Source: Neurospora intermedia (Eukaryota > Ascomycota > Sordariomycetes > Sordariales > Sordariaceae). Taken from it: 64,000 nt of DNA. Every line of letters starts with the position of its first letter. Position 1 is the stretch's first letter. The stretch lies in NCBI GenBank assembly GCA_037102815.1, contig BTPP01000008.1, positions 1,488,001-1,552,000 of the forward strand, read 5' to 3'. A model generated the notes under the pieces. It had not been told where the DNA came from. It made no database searches and was given only the letters and a program-made list of their open reading frames with translations. The position numbers and the translations under genes are program-made. Positions 12,389 to 24,173 of the stretch are shown here, one piece after another.

Positions 12389-13349
12389 CTAAAGCTCAAT
12401 TCCCTCTTTCTCGGCCTCTTTCTCAATAAACCTCCTCACGTCCTTATCTGGCGCCAGATCCAATGCCAAATACCCATCCATATCTTTCTTATCCGTCTCC
12501 GCTCCGGCCTTCAACAACGCAACAGCCGCATGCCCATGTCCCTCGGCCACCGCATGATGCAGCGGCGTATACCCCGCGTTATCGCTGGCATTAATCGGCG
12601 ACTTGTGTTGCAACAAAAGATTGATCATCGGCACGGACCCAATAGCCGCGGCGCGGTGCAAGGGGTATTGCCCCCGTTTGTCCTTGACCCGGACCGAGGC
12701 AGGCTTGGGTTTCATGTCTGGAGACAAGAGCTTGCGCGCGAGGTCGATGTTGTTTTTGGAGGCGATGAAGTGTAGGGCGGTTTGCGATTGGTTGTTGGTT
12801 TGGTTGATGTCGGCGCCGCGGGCGAGGAGGAGGTCGATTATGGCGTCGGAGTCTTTGACTGAGGCGGAGATCATGAAGGGGGTCCAGCCCATGTCGTCCT
12901 GGTTTGTGTGGTGTAAGTTGTAAGTGCTGGGTGAACAGAGGGAAGGGGAAAGAGAAGAAAAAAAAAAAAGTGAGAGCTCCTACCTCAACATCGGGATCAA
13001 AGCCCTTTTGGTTCACGAGTAGCTCAACGACTTCCTTGCGGTTGTAGGAACAGGCCCAGTGGATGGGGAGACGGCCATCGTCGTCCTTGCGTTGAGCGAG
13101 CTTGGGGTTGGCCTGGTTGTGTGTGTTTAGTCATGTTGCAATTATACGTATTTGTGAAGTGACATCCCACTCACGTTGAGCAGAGACTCGACGACGGACA
13201 CTGAGATTGTGGAAATGTCAGTACTCAGTCATTTTGTGGATGGTTCAACGAGTGTCCTCAACTGCTCAGCTTGACGTGTTCTGGAGCTTTCTATGCTCAC
13301 CTTTACCCTCCCGGGCGGCAGCGTGAATCGCAAACTTGTCTTCTGCCAT
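12389..13349 (-). CDS. NAS6: 26S proteasome assembly chaperone Nas6 (gankyrin), ankyrin repeats
   Basis: Four exons, 13349-13301, 13200-13175, 13112-12984 and 12898-12389, give 237 residues (yeast Nas6 228, human gankyrin 226). Introns are 100, 62 and 85 nt; exon 2 is only 26 nt. The protein is ankyrin repeats from end to end: FAIHAAAREGK, RLPIHWACSYNRKEVVELLV, WTPFMISASVKDSDAIIDLLL, QTALHFIASKNNIDLARKLL, QYPLHRAAAIGSVPMINLLL, YTPLHHAVAEGHGHAAVALL and LALDLAPDKDVRRFI. The DDDGRLPIHWA pattern in the second repeat and a terminal acidic helix are typical of this chaperone, which binds the Rpt3 ATPase during assembly of the 19S base. The gene is divergent from PRP46 with 494 bp between starts. 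Generic ankyrin proteins cannot be fully excluded, but length and repeat register fit Nas6. Confidence 0.85.
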
Positions 13350-13843
13350 ATTGATGAATCAGATAAGTTATGTGATATTATGGGACTCAAAGCCAACCCG
13401 AAAGTCGATTGAATCGAGTTCCTAGGAGTTGTTTGGTTTGGTGATGATGTTGTTGCATGAGTTGAACGTCATGTAAGTGATGCCTTCCCCCCGGGAGCTT
13501 CCATGAGGTGAAAGTCCGAAAGAGGCACACCGTGTGAGCTCAACTGTGTTTGCCAAGACGCTACTAAATGTGCTAAAAGATGTGGCCCAAGCTCCCCCAA
13601 ACCAGGACGTCAGCAAAAATTCCCAGCCGCGTCCAGGCCGCGCCGGTGGCGCTCGTCGGTGCCCGGCACACTGTATCACTTTCATCACTGCATCTTCAAC
13701 TTTGACATCAAGTCAACAACCACGCCCCGAATTCGAATGTCATCACAACAACCGACTTGTAACTCCCTCCGGTCATATTGAGGAATAATTCGCACAAAGA
13801 ACCCAACCGAGGAAACAACCCTATCTGACACCATTCCCTTAAA
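13350..13843. promoter_or_regulatory. Shared divergent promoter region, Nas6 / Prp46
   Basis: A 494-base gap between two diverging start codons, so it must hold both promoters and both leaders. I cannot pick out a TATA box or a known factor site with confidence. Confidence 0.5.
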
Positions 13844-15418
13844 ATGGCGGCCGAGGTTGCCAACAGCGCGGCCAATGGCTCTGGCCCTGATGCCAACCTG
13901 CTCTCGACCATGATCCGCGAGAACGCTAGAAAAACGAAACTTATCTACTCCGCCACAACCACAACTACAGATGCCTCTGGCACTTCCGGGAGAAAGCGTC
14001 TAAAACTCGACCCTGGGCTTGCGTCAGAAGATCCCGACATCACCAAGACCGGCCTATCTCTCCGTCTCCACGCCGAGTACAGCGACGTCCAGACCCTCCC
14101 CGAAGCCATTGCCTCCAAGTTGCCAGCCGGTGGACCACGCAAAAAGAAGGCCAAGCCAGCCATTGAAGAGGCTCCCTCAAAATCCGAAGAACACGCCCGC
14201 AAACTCATCGAGGGTATTCCACCGAGCAAGTCTGCCGCCGCCAACTCGAATGCTCTGGTCCTGTCGCGCAGCAAGCCCGGCGCTGGCGCGTCGTCGTCAA
14301 CCAGACCAAATGCGCAACGAAACGAGCCCCAAACAAACAGCCTGGCGCGGCGGTCCGACGTGCTGGTACAGCCCAGGCCAGATTGGCACCCACCTTGGAA
14401 GCTTCTCAAGGTGCTTTCGGGCCATCTGGGATGGGTGCGTGCCTTGGCAGTAGAACCGGACAACAAGTGGTTTGCCTCGGGCGCAGGCGACCGCACCATC
14501 AAAATCTGGGATTTGGCATCAGGAGCCCTGAAGTTGACTCTTACCGGACACATCTCGACGGTTCGTGGATTGGCCGTGTCACCGAGACATCCATACCTGT
14601 TCTCGTGCGGTGAGGATAAGATGGTCAAGTGCTGGGATTTGGAGACGAACAAGGTTATCCGACATTACCACGGCCATCTCAGCGGTGTTTATACCCTTGC
14701 GCTGCATCCTACACTGGATGTTTTGGTAACAGGTGGTCGCGACGGTGTCGCGCGCGTGTGGGATATGCGGACAAGAAGCAACATCCACGTCCTCTCTGGA
14801 CACACAGGCACAGTAGCGGATCTTGTCTGTCAGGAGGCCGACCCTCAGGTTATCACAGCCAGCTTGGACTCGACCGTGCGTATGTGGGATCTGGCAGCCG
14901 GCAAGACGATGGGCGTCTTGACACATCACAAGAAGGGTGTGCGAGCGTTGACGACGCATCCGACCGAGTTTACGTTCGCAACGGGTAGCACAGGCAGCAT
15001 CAAGCAGTGGAAGTGTCCCGAGGGTGCTTTTATGCAAAACTTTGAGGGACACAATGCCATCATCAACACGTTATCCGTGAACGACCAAAACGTCATGTTC
15101 TCTGGTGGCGACAATGGTTCCATGAGCTTCTGGGATTGGAAGTCGGGCCATCGCTTCCAGGCTCTTGATACGATTGCTCAGCCTGGTTCACTTGATGCGG
15201 AGTCCGGTATCATGAGTTCGACCTTTGACAAGTCTGGCGCCCGCTTGATTTGCGGTGAAGCGGACAAGACCAGTGAGTTTACCCTGCCATGACAGTAGTT
15301 TTTGAGGATACTGGTACTAACTCGATGTCTAGTTAAAATCTGGGGTGAAGACCTTAGCGCAACACCAGAGTCGCATCCTCTCGAGTGGAAGCCAACATTG
15401 GCTAAGCGGAAATTTTAA
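13844..15418 (+). CDS. PRP46: Pre-mRNA splicing factor Prp46 (PLRG1/PRL1), WD40 protein
   Basis: Two exons, 13844-15272 and 15333-15418, give 504 residues (human PLRG1 514). The intron is 60 nt with donor GTGAGT and an ACTAAC branch site. Residues 1-180 are a low-complexity head beginning with a conserved motif ([17 protein letters not shown]). From about residue 185 there is the family entry motif [23 protein letters not shown] and seven WD40 blades ending in [54 protein letters not shown] and KTIKIWGED. The protein is a core member of the Prp19-associated complex that activates the spliceosome in the nucleus. The last blade is completed by the second exon, which confirms the intron. Confidence 0.93.
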
Positions 15419-15625
15419 GCATCGTGAATGGCGAGAACTGAGAATGGCATACCTCTTCATTCAAATGCAGGTTAAAGACGAGCAGGCGAAAAGGGGATAT
15501 AATGGATAGACGACAAACCTGGGATAGCGTGTTAATCAACCAAATGGACTTTGACACTCAGAGTAGTGAGCATAAGACCGATAATCTTTGTCCATGTTCT
15601 AACTATAGGGTATCATTACTATCAT

Positions 15626-17988
15626 TCAAAGAAGCACACCTAGTGCTTTAATTTCTGGATCATCACGGAAAGCCAACCTAACCTCCTCATCTCCAACTGC
15701 CAGTCGGATCTTGCTCGGTCGCTCGGCCTTGTGAGCTTCCAAGTTGATGACACCCGCTCCTGTCAGGTCAACCGCTGCGATGGCGAGTCCGCCCGGCCGC
15801 ATCTGCCTGACATCGGGTTTGGATCTAGCCCCACCCATGATACCATCCCCATAGTCTGCCACACTCACTCCAGCCGTGGCCATCAAGGCATTCAGTGGCC
15901 GACTATCGCCTCCGGTCGCCAGCTTGATCATCCGTTGCATCTCCTCCAGCACATCTCCAAACGTGCTCTCCGCTAACCCTGTCCGCTGAGTACGCAACAG
16001 CAGCGCCGTAAGCAACAATCTTGACGCAAAGGGGAGGGCCCTCAGGTACTGCTGCAGCGGATTACTCGTGGCCTCGTTGATAGCCCTCCGCACCGTCTCA
16101 ATCGTGACTCTACCGGCCGACCCCTTCTTCTTACTGACCACTTTATCTTCAACACCCTTCTTTTTGCTTGGCGTTGGCGGTTCGGCCTCAGCAACAACCT
16201 TCGCGTCCGCCTCCGCCAACTCCACCGCCCGTCGACAAATATCCAGTGCCCGTCTCGCATCACCACTCACAGCCGCCACCTTGCGCGCCGCAAACTGCAC
16301 CGCGTCCGCGTCCACAATATCCCCCGGCACGCCCTCCAACCGGCTTTGCACGATCCGCATCAGCTGCTCATGATTATACCCGGGAAACGTAATGCGCGTC
16401 AGCCCCAACCGACTGCTGATCTTGTTACTCAGCGTGCGCTCGGGCAAGTCCATCGTGTTGGCCACGGCCAGCACAATCAGCCGACTGTGTCTCAACCCGG
16501 GCCAGTTGAAGAAGTTGTACATCACCCCTTGGTTCTTGGTCACCAGCTGGTCCAGCTCGTCCATCAGCACCACGCACGGCACGCGGCGCGGGGACGGGTG
16601 GCTGAATTCGCGCTCTAGCAGGTCCAACGCCTGTGAAGGGCTGACGCGCTGGCCCTTGAGTGCTTCCCAAAGTAAAGAATAGGATTGGTGCGGGTCGGTA
16701 ATCTTCATGCCGTTGATTTCGACAAAGATGAAGTCATCCAGCTCGTCGGCGCGCACGGCTGCGTCCAGGTGCGAGACGACTTCGCGCACCGTGGCGGTCT
16801 TGCCCGTGCCCGGCGTGCCGGAGATGTAGATGCAGGTGCCGCTTCCGTCAGTGATGGCCGCTTCGAGGTGCGAGTACACGAGCGAGAACTCGGCTTCGCG
16901 GCAGGGGAGGGAGGTCGGGACCGAGGCTACGTGCAGTTGGGTGCGGGCGAGTTGGTAGGGGGAGTTGTGGATGTGCATGGGGGAGAGCACGCGGGTGGCC
17001 AAGGGCGTGAACTCGAGATGCCTCTTTATCATGATCTTGCGGTGGGAGGTGGGAGTTACGGCGGCGCTGAGAGCGGCTTTGGTGCCTTTGCGTCGGCTGG
17101 TTGGGGTGGCGGCATTGCTGCGGGCTTTGAGTTTTCGAGGGGTGCGAGGGACTTTGGCGGCGGGTTCGGCGTCAGCGTCGTCGTCTGAGGCGTATTCTCG
17201 TTCGGGAGATTCGGCTTTGGGTTGTCGTTTCCTTCGGGTGGCTTTGGTGCGCTTGAGGACGAAGTCGAGGAGGGATTCGAGATCTTCCTTGCCCTTGTAA
17301 ATATCTTCCCATTTGAATTCGTCGGTGTAGGTACACGTTCGTGTGTTGCAGCCTCGACGGCAGATGAAGACCTTGCCGAACTCTTTGGATTTTCGTGGGA
17401 CTTTGCCGGTTGGGTACTGTTTCATGAAGGCTTCTTGGGACATGACTATGGCCTTGCCATTGATAGTGGTCAGGGCATTGAAGTCGAAGCTTGGTGTTAT
17501 ATAAAGCTCGTTCTGCACTTCAAAGTCAGCAATTTAAACCAGGGACTGTTGAGATGAAGACTATGATGACATACCTCAACAAAATCCGTTCTCTTCTTCG
17601 GACCATTCCGAATCTCCTTCTCCGAAGAAAACCACATGAACTTTGCCGATTTTTCGCCATCATCCACCAGAAACTCCGAGACAATCCCAACCCAGGCTTC
17701 GTTAGAGCCTTCAGCTTTGAGAAGCAGAGTGTCTCCTACGTAGCAGTCAAAATCCCCCATTTGTGCACCGATAATCTTGCGCTCTGGCTGTGTTGTTCGT
17801 TTCCGTTTCCTCGATCCCGGTCCGCTTGCTGGTATAATCTCGTTTTCTCCTTCATCCTCTTCCCTATCATAAATCCATTCCCACGGCAAATCATCTGTCC
17901 CAAGCTCATCATCCGAATCCTCTCTGGTTACGCCTGGGAGACGAAACTCTTGCGCTCGAGACGAACGCCGTCCGGGGGTGGCAGGCAT
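15626..17988 (-). CDS. ORC1: Origin recognition complex subunit 1
   Basis: Two exons, 17988-17575 and 17512-15626, give 766 residues. The 62-nt intron runs from GTATGT to CAG; the nearer AAG acceptor would break the frame. Residues about 70-210 are a BAH domain (nucleosome binding), including CYVGDTLLLKAEG, FVEV-type strand and VFICRRGCNT. A basic linker follows to about 300. The AAA+ ATPase has Walker A GTPGTGKT at 370-377, Walker B DELD at 456-459, sensor 1 in VLAVANTMDLPE and sensor 2 arginines in SGDARRALDICRRA. A winged-helix C-terminus closes the protein. ORC1 is the ATP-binding subunit that marks replication origins and loads Cdc6 and MCM. The start ATG sits in GGCCGCCATG. It converges with PRP46, 207 bp apart. 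Confidence 0.95.
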
Positions 17989-20948
17989 GGCGGCCAGCTG
18001 TTGAAGAGGCCAGTCGTGGAAATTGATTATCGATTTGGTGGGTCGGTCGGAGATCAAGCCAAACAGTTCATCAACATGACTTGGCAATTCCGGTACTGAA
18101 TGTTGCCTCGCGGAGATAAAAGAGTTCGTTCGAAGTTGAAGACGGGAAGGGAATGGATGACAAGCAGGCAAGACGCGTCTTGGAAGCTTTAGCGCGTCCA
18201 GGGCACTTAACATCCCTGCAGGATCCGCTGACTCCCGCTTGAGCCCCACAGCTCTGTTGACGGAGCCAAGAAGGAGCCCCTGAAAGCGGCTGCCTTTTAG
18301 GGCTACCAATCAGATCAGGTTCTTCTATCACCGTCAATAACGACGACGTTGATGAGCATCCACGTTTATCTTTGCCCAGGAGACAGCCCAGCCATGTTCT
18401 TCTTTGATCTTTTGTTCGAACTGAGTAGTATGGTTCTGCGCTTATTGACCTCCTTTTGATCTTCATCTATCAGCTATTGCTCGCTATGCTTCTTCACGAC
18501 TCCAGGTTTGCGATTTTACGACAAGATGCAAACAACATCAAGAGAACGGAACACGGGCAGCCATCGTTGTGACTGAGAATAATGTCGATAACTGCTCGAG
18601 AATCCCGATAGAGCGGTGTTTCTGAACAGAGTGTTGGTACACAGTCAGAAGCAACAAAACTGAGTGATTCTAGGTTTCTGCCTGTTTTCATCTCAGCTGC
18701 GACAAGTATTTTCTCCCAAGCCAAGGCAAGGGATTAGTTCTCCGTTTTCCGTTTGATGGCAACCTATGCAAGAGACTTTTGAACCTTGAGCCGTTAAGGA
18801 AATGAATTGAAGTTTCTCTTCCATTCAAATATGTTTTGACCATGCATTCTATTAGGTACCTTACGTTAGTTCTCTTGGATCCTCAGCTCTGTGTCTACTT
18901 TTTTTCGACTGTCCTATTCTTTCGTCCTATATCGATCAGCAGCGATGCTCGTTAGTGTCCGCTATCTCTTTCAACCCATCTGACCTCCATCCGGAACTTC
19001 ACCAAAAAGAAAGTTTATGTGAGAGCTAGGTCAGACAGGCGGATTGTTGTGGAAACGTTCGAAAGTCATCACTGATCGTCGGAGACCCCCATACTGCGGT
19101 TAGTTATAATCATATTCTAATTCCAATATCATCGAAGGAACAGTAACCGTAGTTAAGCGGCGAAATCTGCTGGATTTATGGCTTGCATGTGGCACTAATG
19201 TGTGCTTGAGATTGAAGTCCCATTCAGATTCTTCTCAAAACACTATTATCATATTGATTGTCCAAGTTTAGACTTGAAAGCAGTTTGTCAAGTTTCTTTT
19301 CTTGAGTAGGTGTATCTCGACATTTATGGTCTAGATGGTCAAGACGAAAGGCTTTAAGACCTGACTTGAGCTTGTTTCAGCAGAGACATCCATAGCAATC
19401 ATCCGCTTCTGTCCCAATATTATCACTGCAGTGCAAAGAGGCAACACCGGGCGGAGGACACTGGACTGTTACGGTTCTCAAGACAGGATACTTCATGCCC
19501 CTTGTTTCACAGCACAAGTTGTTTGGTTTGTCTTCCGCTCGGGATAAAAAGGCGGACACTCTGCTTTCATATGGAGCATTTCCATCTCAAATTACCTGTA
19601 GCAGTAGTCGATCTTGTCAGCAAAGAAATATTTTGTATAAATATATGCGTAGCTCCTTGAACCACATCTGGTTTCCGAACATGCATTCACTCCAGGACCT
19701 ACAGTTCAGTTACAAGGCGTTCAACTGACCTCATGCTCACGTTTGAATCACAACGGTTCCAACCAAAGTTTCCACTTGCTCCAGACCTTCACGCTCCTGT
19801 CACATCTGGCTCTTGAAGAGGGCTGAATCGTGGTTCCCATACCTATTCACAGAGCGAGGCTATCATCTACAGGTACAGCAAGAACACATCACATCAACGG
19901 TGCCTGATCTACCGCCGGGGCGTAACCCTTTGCAATCTCACGGAGGAAGGCGAACTCTCCGCCAACTGTCACCTCGTTGTTCCTGTCACTACCAAGTTTG
20001 AATGCCCTTACAGGTACGTGCTTTCTTTTCAAAAGCCCACCCCAAGTGACGCATTGATGCCACTGCTGTTCTTGTTTGATGGTTCTTCCCCTTTCCATCG
20101 ACAATGACGTGTCCAGCTCGGCTTGTTATCTTGCCTGGGAAGTGGTCTTGCTCTTTTCCTCCCAGTCATCAGCTCATTTACCTGATCAGATCAGCTCATG
20201 CGTTGGTCCAGACTTGCTAAGTTTGTCCATGCGATCAAACTCTTCACCACTTTCTGCATAAATTTCTCCGAGACCGAAGTTCATTTGGGCAAGGACAAAG
20301 ATCACTCAGGCAACTCCGAACAGTGACTCGGGTTTGCTGCACCTTGCCTATCCAACCAGGAATATCATTACCTCAATACACGAGTCGCAGAAAGACAACC
20401 GAAGTGTTCAACTTATCCGGTTGTGAGTATTTCCATGGGCAAGAGCAACCCATATTCCTACAGGTACAGTCAGATCTTCTCGGGCCCATTCCCTCTTCGG
20501 GTGAGCAACGTCATTTGGCTCCTTCCCTAATTGCCAAGGCACTCACCTCGAAGCCCAAAGCAACCAGCCGGCAACTTGCAATTACCTCCAGCGGCCTACT
20601 CGGTTTGAGCATGCGCGTTTGTGTCGAGTGTTTTTTGCTTGGGTCGGACACGAGATCAAATTGGCGACCCGCGTTCTTAAAAGGCCATCTCACCCTCCTC
20701 CTCCTCTCCATCTTCTTCTTCTTCTTCTGTTCATCCTCATCAATCCAGTGTCTCCTCCACCACCACCACCACCACCACCACCACCACCACCACTACCACT
20801 ACCACTACTATTACCACCTGGTCTTTGACATCGACGTCGCCATCGTCCTTACCGCTACATTTTTCTACTTCTACCTTTTTTCCATCTTGTCCCTTCTTCA
20901 TAACGTCCTGCTCTCAACTTGCAATCACTCCGCGTTTGTCAAGTCACC
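17989..20948. other. Long divergent intergenic region, ORC1 / unknown-function gene
   Basis: About 3 kb without a supported gene, long for this dense half of the window. It holds a (TTC)n tract at about 20711-20728 and a (CAC)n/(TAC CAC) tract at 20758-20812, just ahead of the gene at 20949. Open frames here of up to 238 codons depend on those repeats. It may hold long leaders or a noncoding RNA, but I have no direct sign of either. Confidence 0.45.
20758..20812 (+). repeat. (CAC)n microsatellite
   Basis: About twelve CAC units run from 20758, then degenerate to TAC/CAC to about 20812. A (TTC)n tract lies 30 bases ahead. The repeat is about 140 bases before a start codon and probably lies in the leader or promoter. 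Confidence 0.85.
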
Positions 20949-22605
20949 ATGTCATACGTCACTGGAGCTCGACTGGCCAACTCTCGTTCGGGAGCCTCAT
21001 CCTCGTCGCAGCGCAGCGGTCATGTGTCTGAGGTATTGAACATTCAGGTGAGTACCTTTCAGCTTTCCCCTTTCTCTCAAGCCGCGCAGTTCTACGTTTA
21101 TGTGTATTGAGAAAGAGTGCTTTCACCCTCATTTCACGTATACTAATATCCCCTTCTACAGGTGGACTTGGTGGTCCCAACCCGTGGCTTTCGCATTGTA
21201 GACGACCAGGACCGAGAGCTCAAGACGATCTTGGAACAGATCGAACAACAGCACGGCGTCAGGATCTGCCTCAAAGCACAGGAGGATCCCATCCAGATCT
21301 CCGCTGCTTCTCCCAAGAACGCTCAGGCGGCCATACGCAGCATCTTGAGGAGCTTGATGCTCCGTGAAGGGCATGCGACAGTCTGGCGAGATTCAGTACT
21401 TGTCGCTCCGCCCAGCGGCGACAAGCGTGCCATACGGATACTTCTCCAGGACAGCCCTGGAACCACATGGTTTCGACCAGCTGCGACACTCACCGAATCT
21501 ACTGAGGTGGCCGATGCTTTGGCTGTCCAAGCTTACAAGAGCGATCTTGCTGCTGCGATGGTCCGCGTGGGTGATGGCTTGCGGTATTCTCCCAATAGGA
21601 TGCGCATGCAGATCGCTTTCGGCAAACTGTTCTTCAAGGAACGCAAGCGGGGTACTACGAGCTATACGCTCGATGAGTTCTCGAAGTTGGCTCGCAGGGT
21701 GAGCAGCAGAGGAACTTCCTACATGGAGATGAGGTAAGTGTATATCCTAGTCTTTTTCCCTTCTGGTTCTCCTTATTTTGGTCGCTTTCCCAGGCGATTA
21801 ATGTCTAACGCTGCTCAGACTGGGTGGTGAATCAATGCGCGAAAAGATTCAACATGCATTCTCCCTCGATCCAGACTTTGAAGGCCCCCAAGGCATAGAA
21901 AACTTTGTGATTGTGACGACGAAAAATGTCAACCTGGAAGTGAGCGTCGATGGAAAACAAAACGGTGGTTTTACTCTCGGCTCATTGAACGTCTTCCATC
22001 GAGAGAAGAGCCACCGTAGTGTCGAACTTGCCACGGCATGCCCTGACAAGTAAGTCCACACACATCTTCCTTACCTCCTTGCCACACTAACACATCCCAG
22101 GAAATACGACTGGGTCTTGAAAGTCGAGTCTCCCATCGATGAGACCGGCAATAAGCTCCCACTCGATCAACATACACTTAGCAAGGGCATCAAAATTCGC
22201 CATGATGCCCACACCGGCTGTGTTCAGCCCAACGTTGTGGCGTCCTTCGCCCATAAACACCACATTGAGGCTCTCATTGGCAAGACGACCTGGTCCTATT
22301 ACCTCAACAAGGACTACATCGTTGAGCTTTCCCTGTACCGGCAGTGGAGCACTATCCCGGGCACCAAGAGCCGACAGCCTCAAGAGCCCGTCGCTGGTGT
22401 GAGCGTCAGCATGTATCGACCGGAGTGGAACGACCACATGGCCAATGCTGACGTTTCAGCCGGACCGCGGTCCTGGGAAGCGTTTCCGGAACAGTTCTTC
22501 AAGGCATCCATGTCATCCGCTGACCCCACAAGGGATCTTGACCCGCTTGATGCCTTATTGCATTGGGTTGGAAAGGTCCAAACGGTGCTGGAAAGAATTG
22601 TATAG
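20949..22605 (+). CDS. Conserved fungal protein of unknown function, possible KH-like N-terminal domain
   Basis: Four exons, 20949-21047, 21162-21733, 21819-22049 and 22101-22605, give 468 residues with introns of 114, 85 and 51 nt, all in phase. The start context is CACCATG. After a Ser-rich head, residues about 34-110 run VVVPTRGFRIVDDQDRELK, GVRICLKAQEDPIQISAASP and NAQAAIRSILRSL, a beta-alpha pattern with a repeat-and-helix layout that recalls a KH RNA-binding fold. The rest has conserved-looking blocks (NRMRMQIAFGKLFFKER, GGFTLGSLNVFHREKSHRSVELATACP, YDWVLKVESPIDE, WSYYLNKDYIVELSLYRQW) but no catalytic motif that I know. I recall fungal relatives filed under a DUF7905-type name; this is unchecked. 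RNA binding is inference. The close spacing of good splice sites and retained frame make it a real gene. Confidence 0.8.
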
Positions 22606-22884
22606 ACAGACGCGAGTTATCAGCAGTTGTAGATGGAAAGTCCGGGTTGTCGTGGTGAGGTATCAAGAGCTGAAGTAGTGATCCTACCAATAGTGTTTGG
22701 CTGCTGAGCTCAAGGTCGCGGAACGCTTCTTCAAATACATGGGTGTGTCATTATAATAGGAATCGTCAATGCCTCAACGCGTATTCAAGGAGGTCGAGGA
22801 CATACACCAAGTAGCTGTGCCCAAGTTTTATTTTGGTCGTTTTTTTGCTTCGCTCAATTACACAATACCAAGTCAGATTCTCCA
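22606..22884. other. Convergent gap, unknown-function gene / Pfd5
   Basis: A 279-base gap between two converging stop codons. It must carry both 3' ends; nothing else is visible. Confidence 0.5.
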
Positions 22885-24173
22885 CTATGCCTGTGCCGAT
22901 GCAGGTCCAGCTCCTTGTGCCAGCACCTTCTGCCTCAAGACTAAATGTTGATTTTTGTTAGTAACAATGCCATGGCTGGAATACACGGACAGCTCAAGAA
23001 AAAGAGGAGAATGCCGTACCTTCTTCCACCACGCGGAGGTTGTTAGTCTTTCCCTGAACAATGGCTTCCAAGTTCTGAATGTTGGCGCCAAGTTCCTTGA
23101 CCTTGGCATCGTAGAAATCAGTGGCACTTTTGGTGTCCTGAACGCTTCGAGTTAATAAAATGTAGTTTCATTCGTGGCGGAGAGACGTACCTTTTCGACG
23201 TAGAACCCAGTACCAACATCGACAATAACGCGGTCAGGGTTGGAGAGCTTGCCCTTGACGTAAAGGGAGTTGGTGAGGGGCACGAGAATGTCTTTGTTGT
23301 CTGTTGAATGGGATCTTGTTGTCAGCGGTGATCATGACTGAAGGGTAGACGTTCGTCTGGGCTTGGGTCGGGATGAAGGAATGGGATTGTAGGAAGGGCG
23401 TGGTGGAATAGCAGGTGGGGAGGTAGAGAATGGCGACATCACCGCCATGAGATGAGTAAATCAGAGTAAAATGAGGTGTAAACGTTTGTCATGGTTGTAA
23501 GTGGGATGAACAGGATTGGAGAAAAAGGGCTCGCTCAACGAGTCACATCTCGAGAATGAGACAAAAGCTCACGAAGAGGTTGACCGTCAAGTGGAAGCTT
23601 GACATAATCCATCCCCATCCCCCAAACTCCCGGCCCTTCAAACATACCCATAGCCAATTCACCCCAGCTCCTTCACCACATCAAGATGAAAAGAAAAATG
23701 AAGGAAACAGGTAAACTGAACATACCGTCAAAAGAACTGCTTCCTGTCTGCACAATGCGCAAGCACTCTTTGAACTTGGCCTGCGCCGCAGCTAGCTGCG
23801 TGTACGAGGCCGTCAGGTGCTCGACCTCCTCGTCTAGCTGCTGCTTGACGGCGGTAAGTTGTTGAGCGCTGAGGCTCTCGATGTTGACTGGGAAGATCTG
23901 TTAGTGACTGCCACATAGATATTGAAGCATCAAACGGGGAATGAGGGCGGCATGATAATGTGGACTAAAGGGGGTGAGGTGAGTGCGGGAGGTGTGACCA
24001 GGGGGGGAGGGGGGGGAGGTGAAGCTTGAGCTTGAGCTTGAGCTTGATTGAGCTTTGGAGGAGCAAACATGAAGCTCCCATGAATGAATGGAAGCTTGCA
24101 AGGTTCAAGAAGAGCGGGAGCGGGGAGGGAGGGAGGGGGGGAAATACTCACCTCCTTCTTGCTTGCCAGACAT
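22885..24173 (-). CDS. PFD5: Prefoldin subunit 5
   Basis: Five exons, 24173-24152, 23887-23726, 23300-23191, 23137-23020 and 22940-22885, give 155 residues (human PFDN5 154). It is an alpha-type prefoldin: N-terminal helix (NIESLSAQQLTAVKQQLDEEVEHL), the double beta-hairpin signature (DILVPLTNSLYVKGKL, DRVIVDVGTGFYVEK) and the C-terminal helix (KVKELGANIQNLEAIVQGK). It assembles with subunit 1 (also in this window) and four others into the cytosolic prefoldin hexamer that feeds actin and tubulin to CCT. Introns 1 and 2 are unusually long for this window, 264 and 425 nt; intron 1 carries G-rich runs and a (GCTTGA) repeat. Donors (GTGAGT, GTATGT, GTACGT, GTACGG) and phases fit at all four junctions. 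The gene is divergent from the MYND-SET gene. Confidence 0.88.
24023..24047 (-). repeat. (GCTTGA)n repeat inside PFD5 intron 1
   Basis: Four tandem copies of a six-base unit lie within the 264-nt first intron of PFD5, next to G runs of seven to eight bases on the plus strand at about 24001-24018. Confidence 0.75.

Noticed and set aside
18100-18309. An in-frame extension of ORC1 to an upstream ATG at 18309
   Set aside because: The ATG at 17988 has the best context (GGCCGCCATG) and gives the usual ORC1 N-terminus; the upstream part has no conserved feature.
20323-21039. A 238-codon plus-strand open frame with a poly-His run
   Set aside because: The His run is only the (CAC)n microsatellite, and the frame runs over the start of the real gene at 20949 in another phase.
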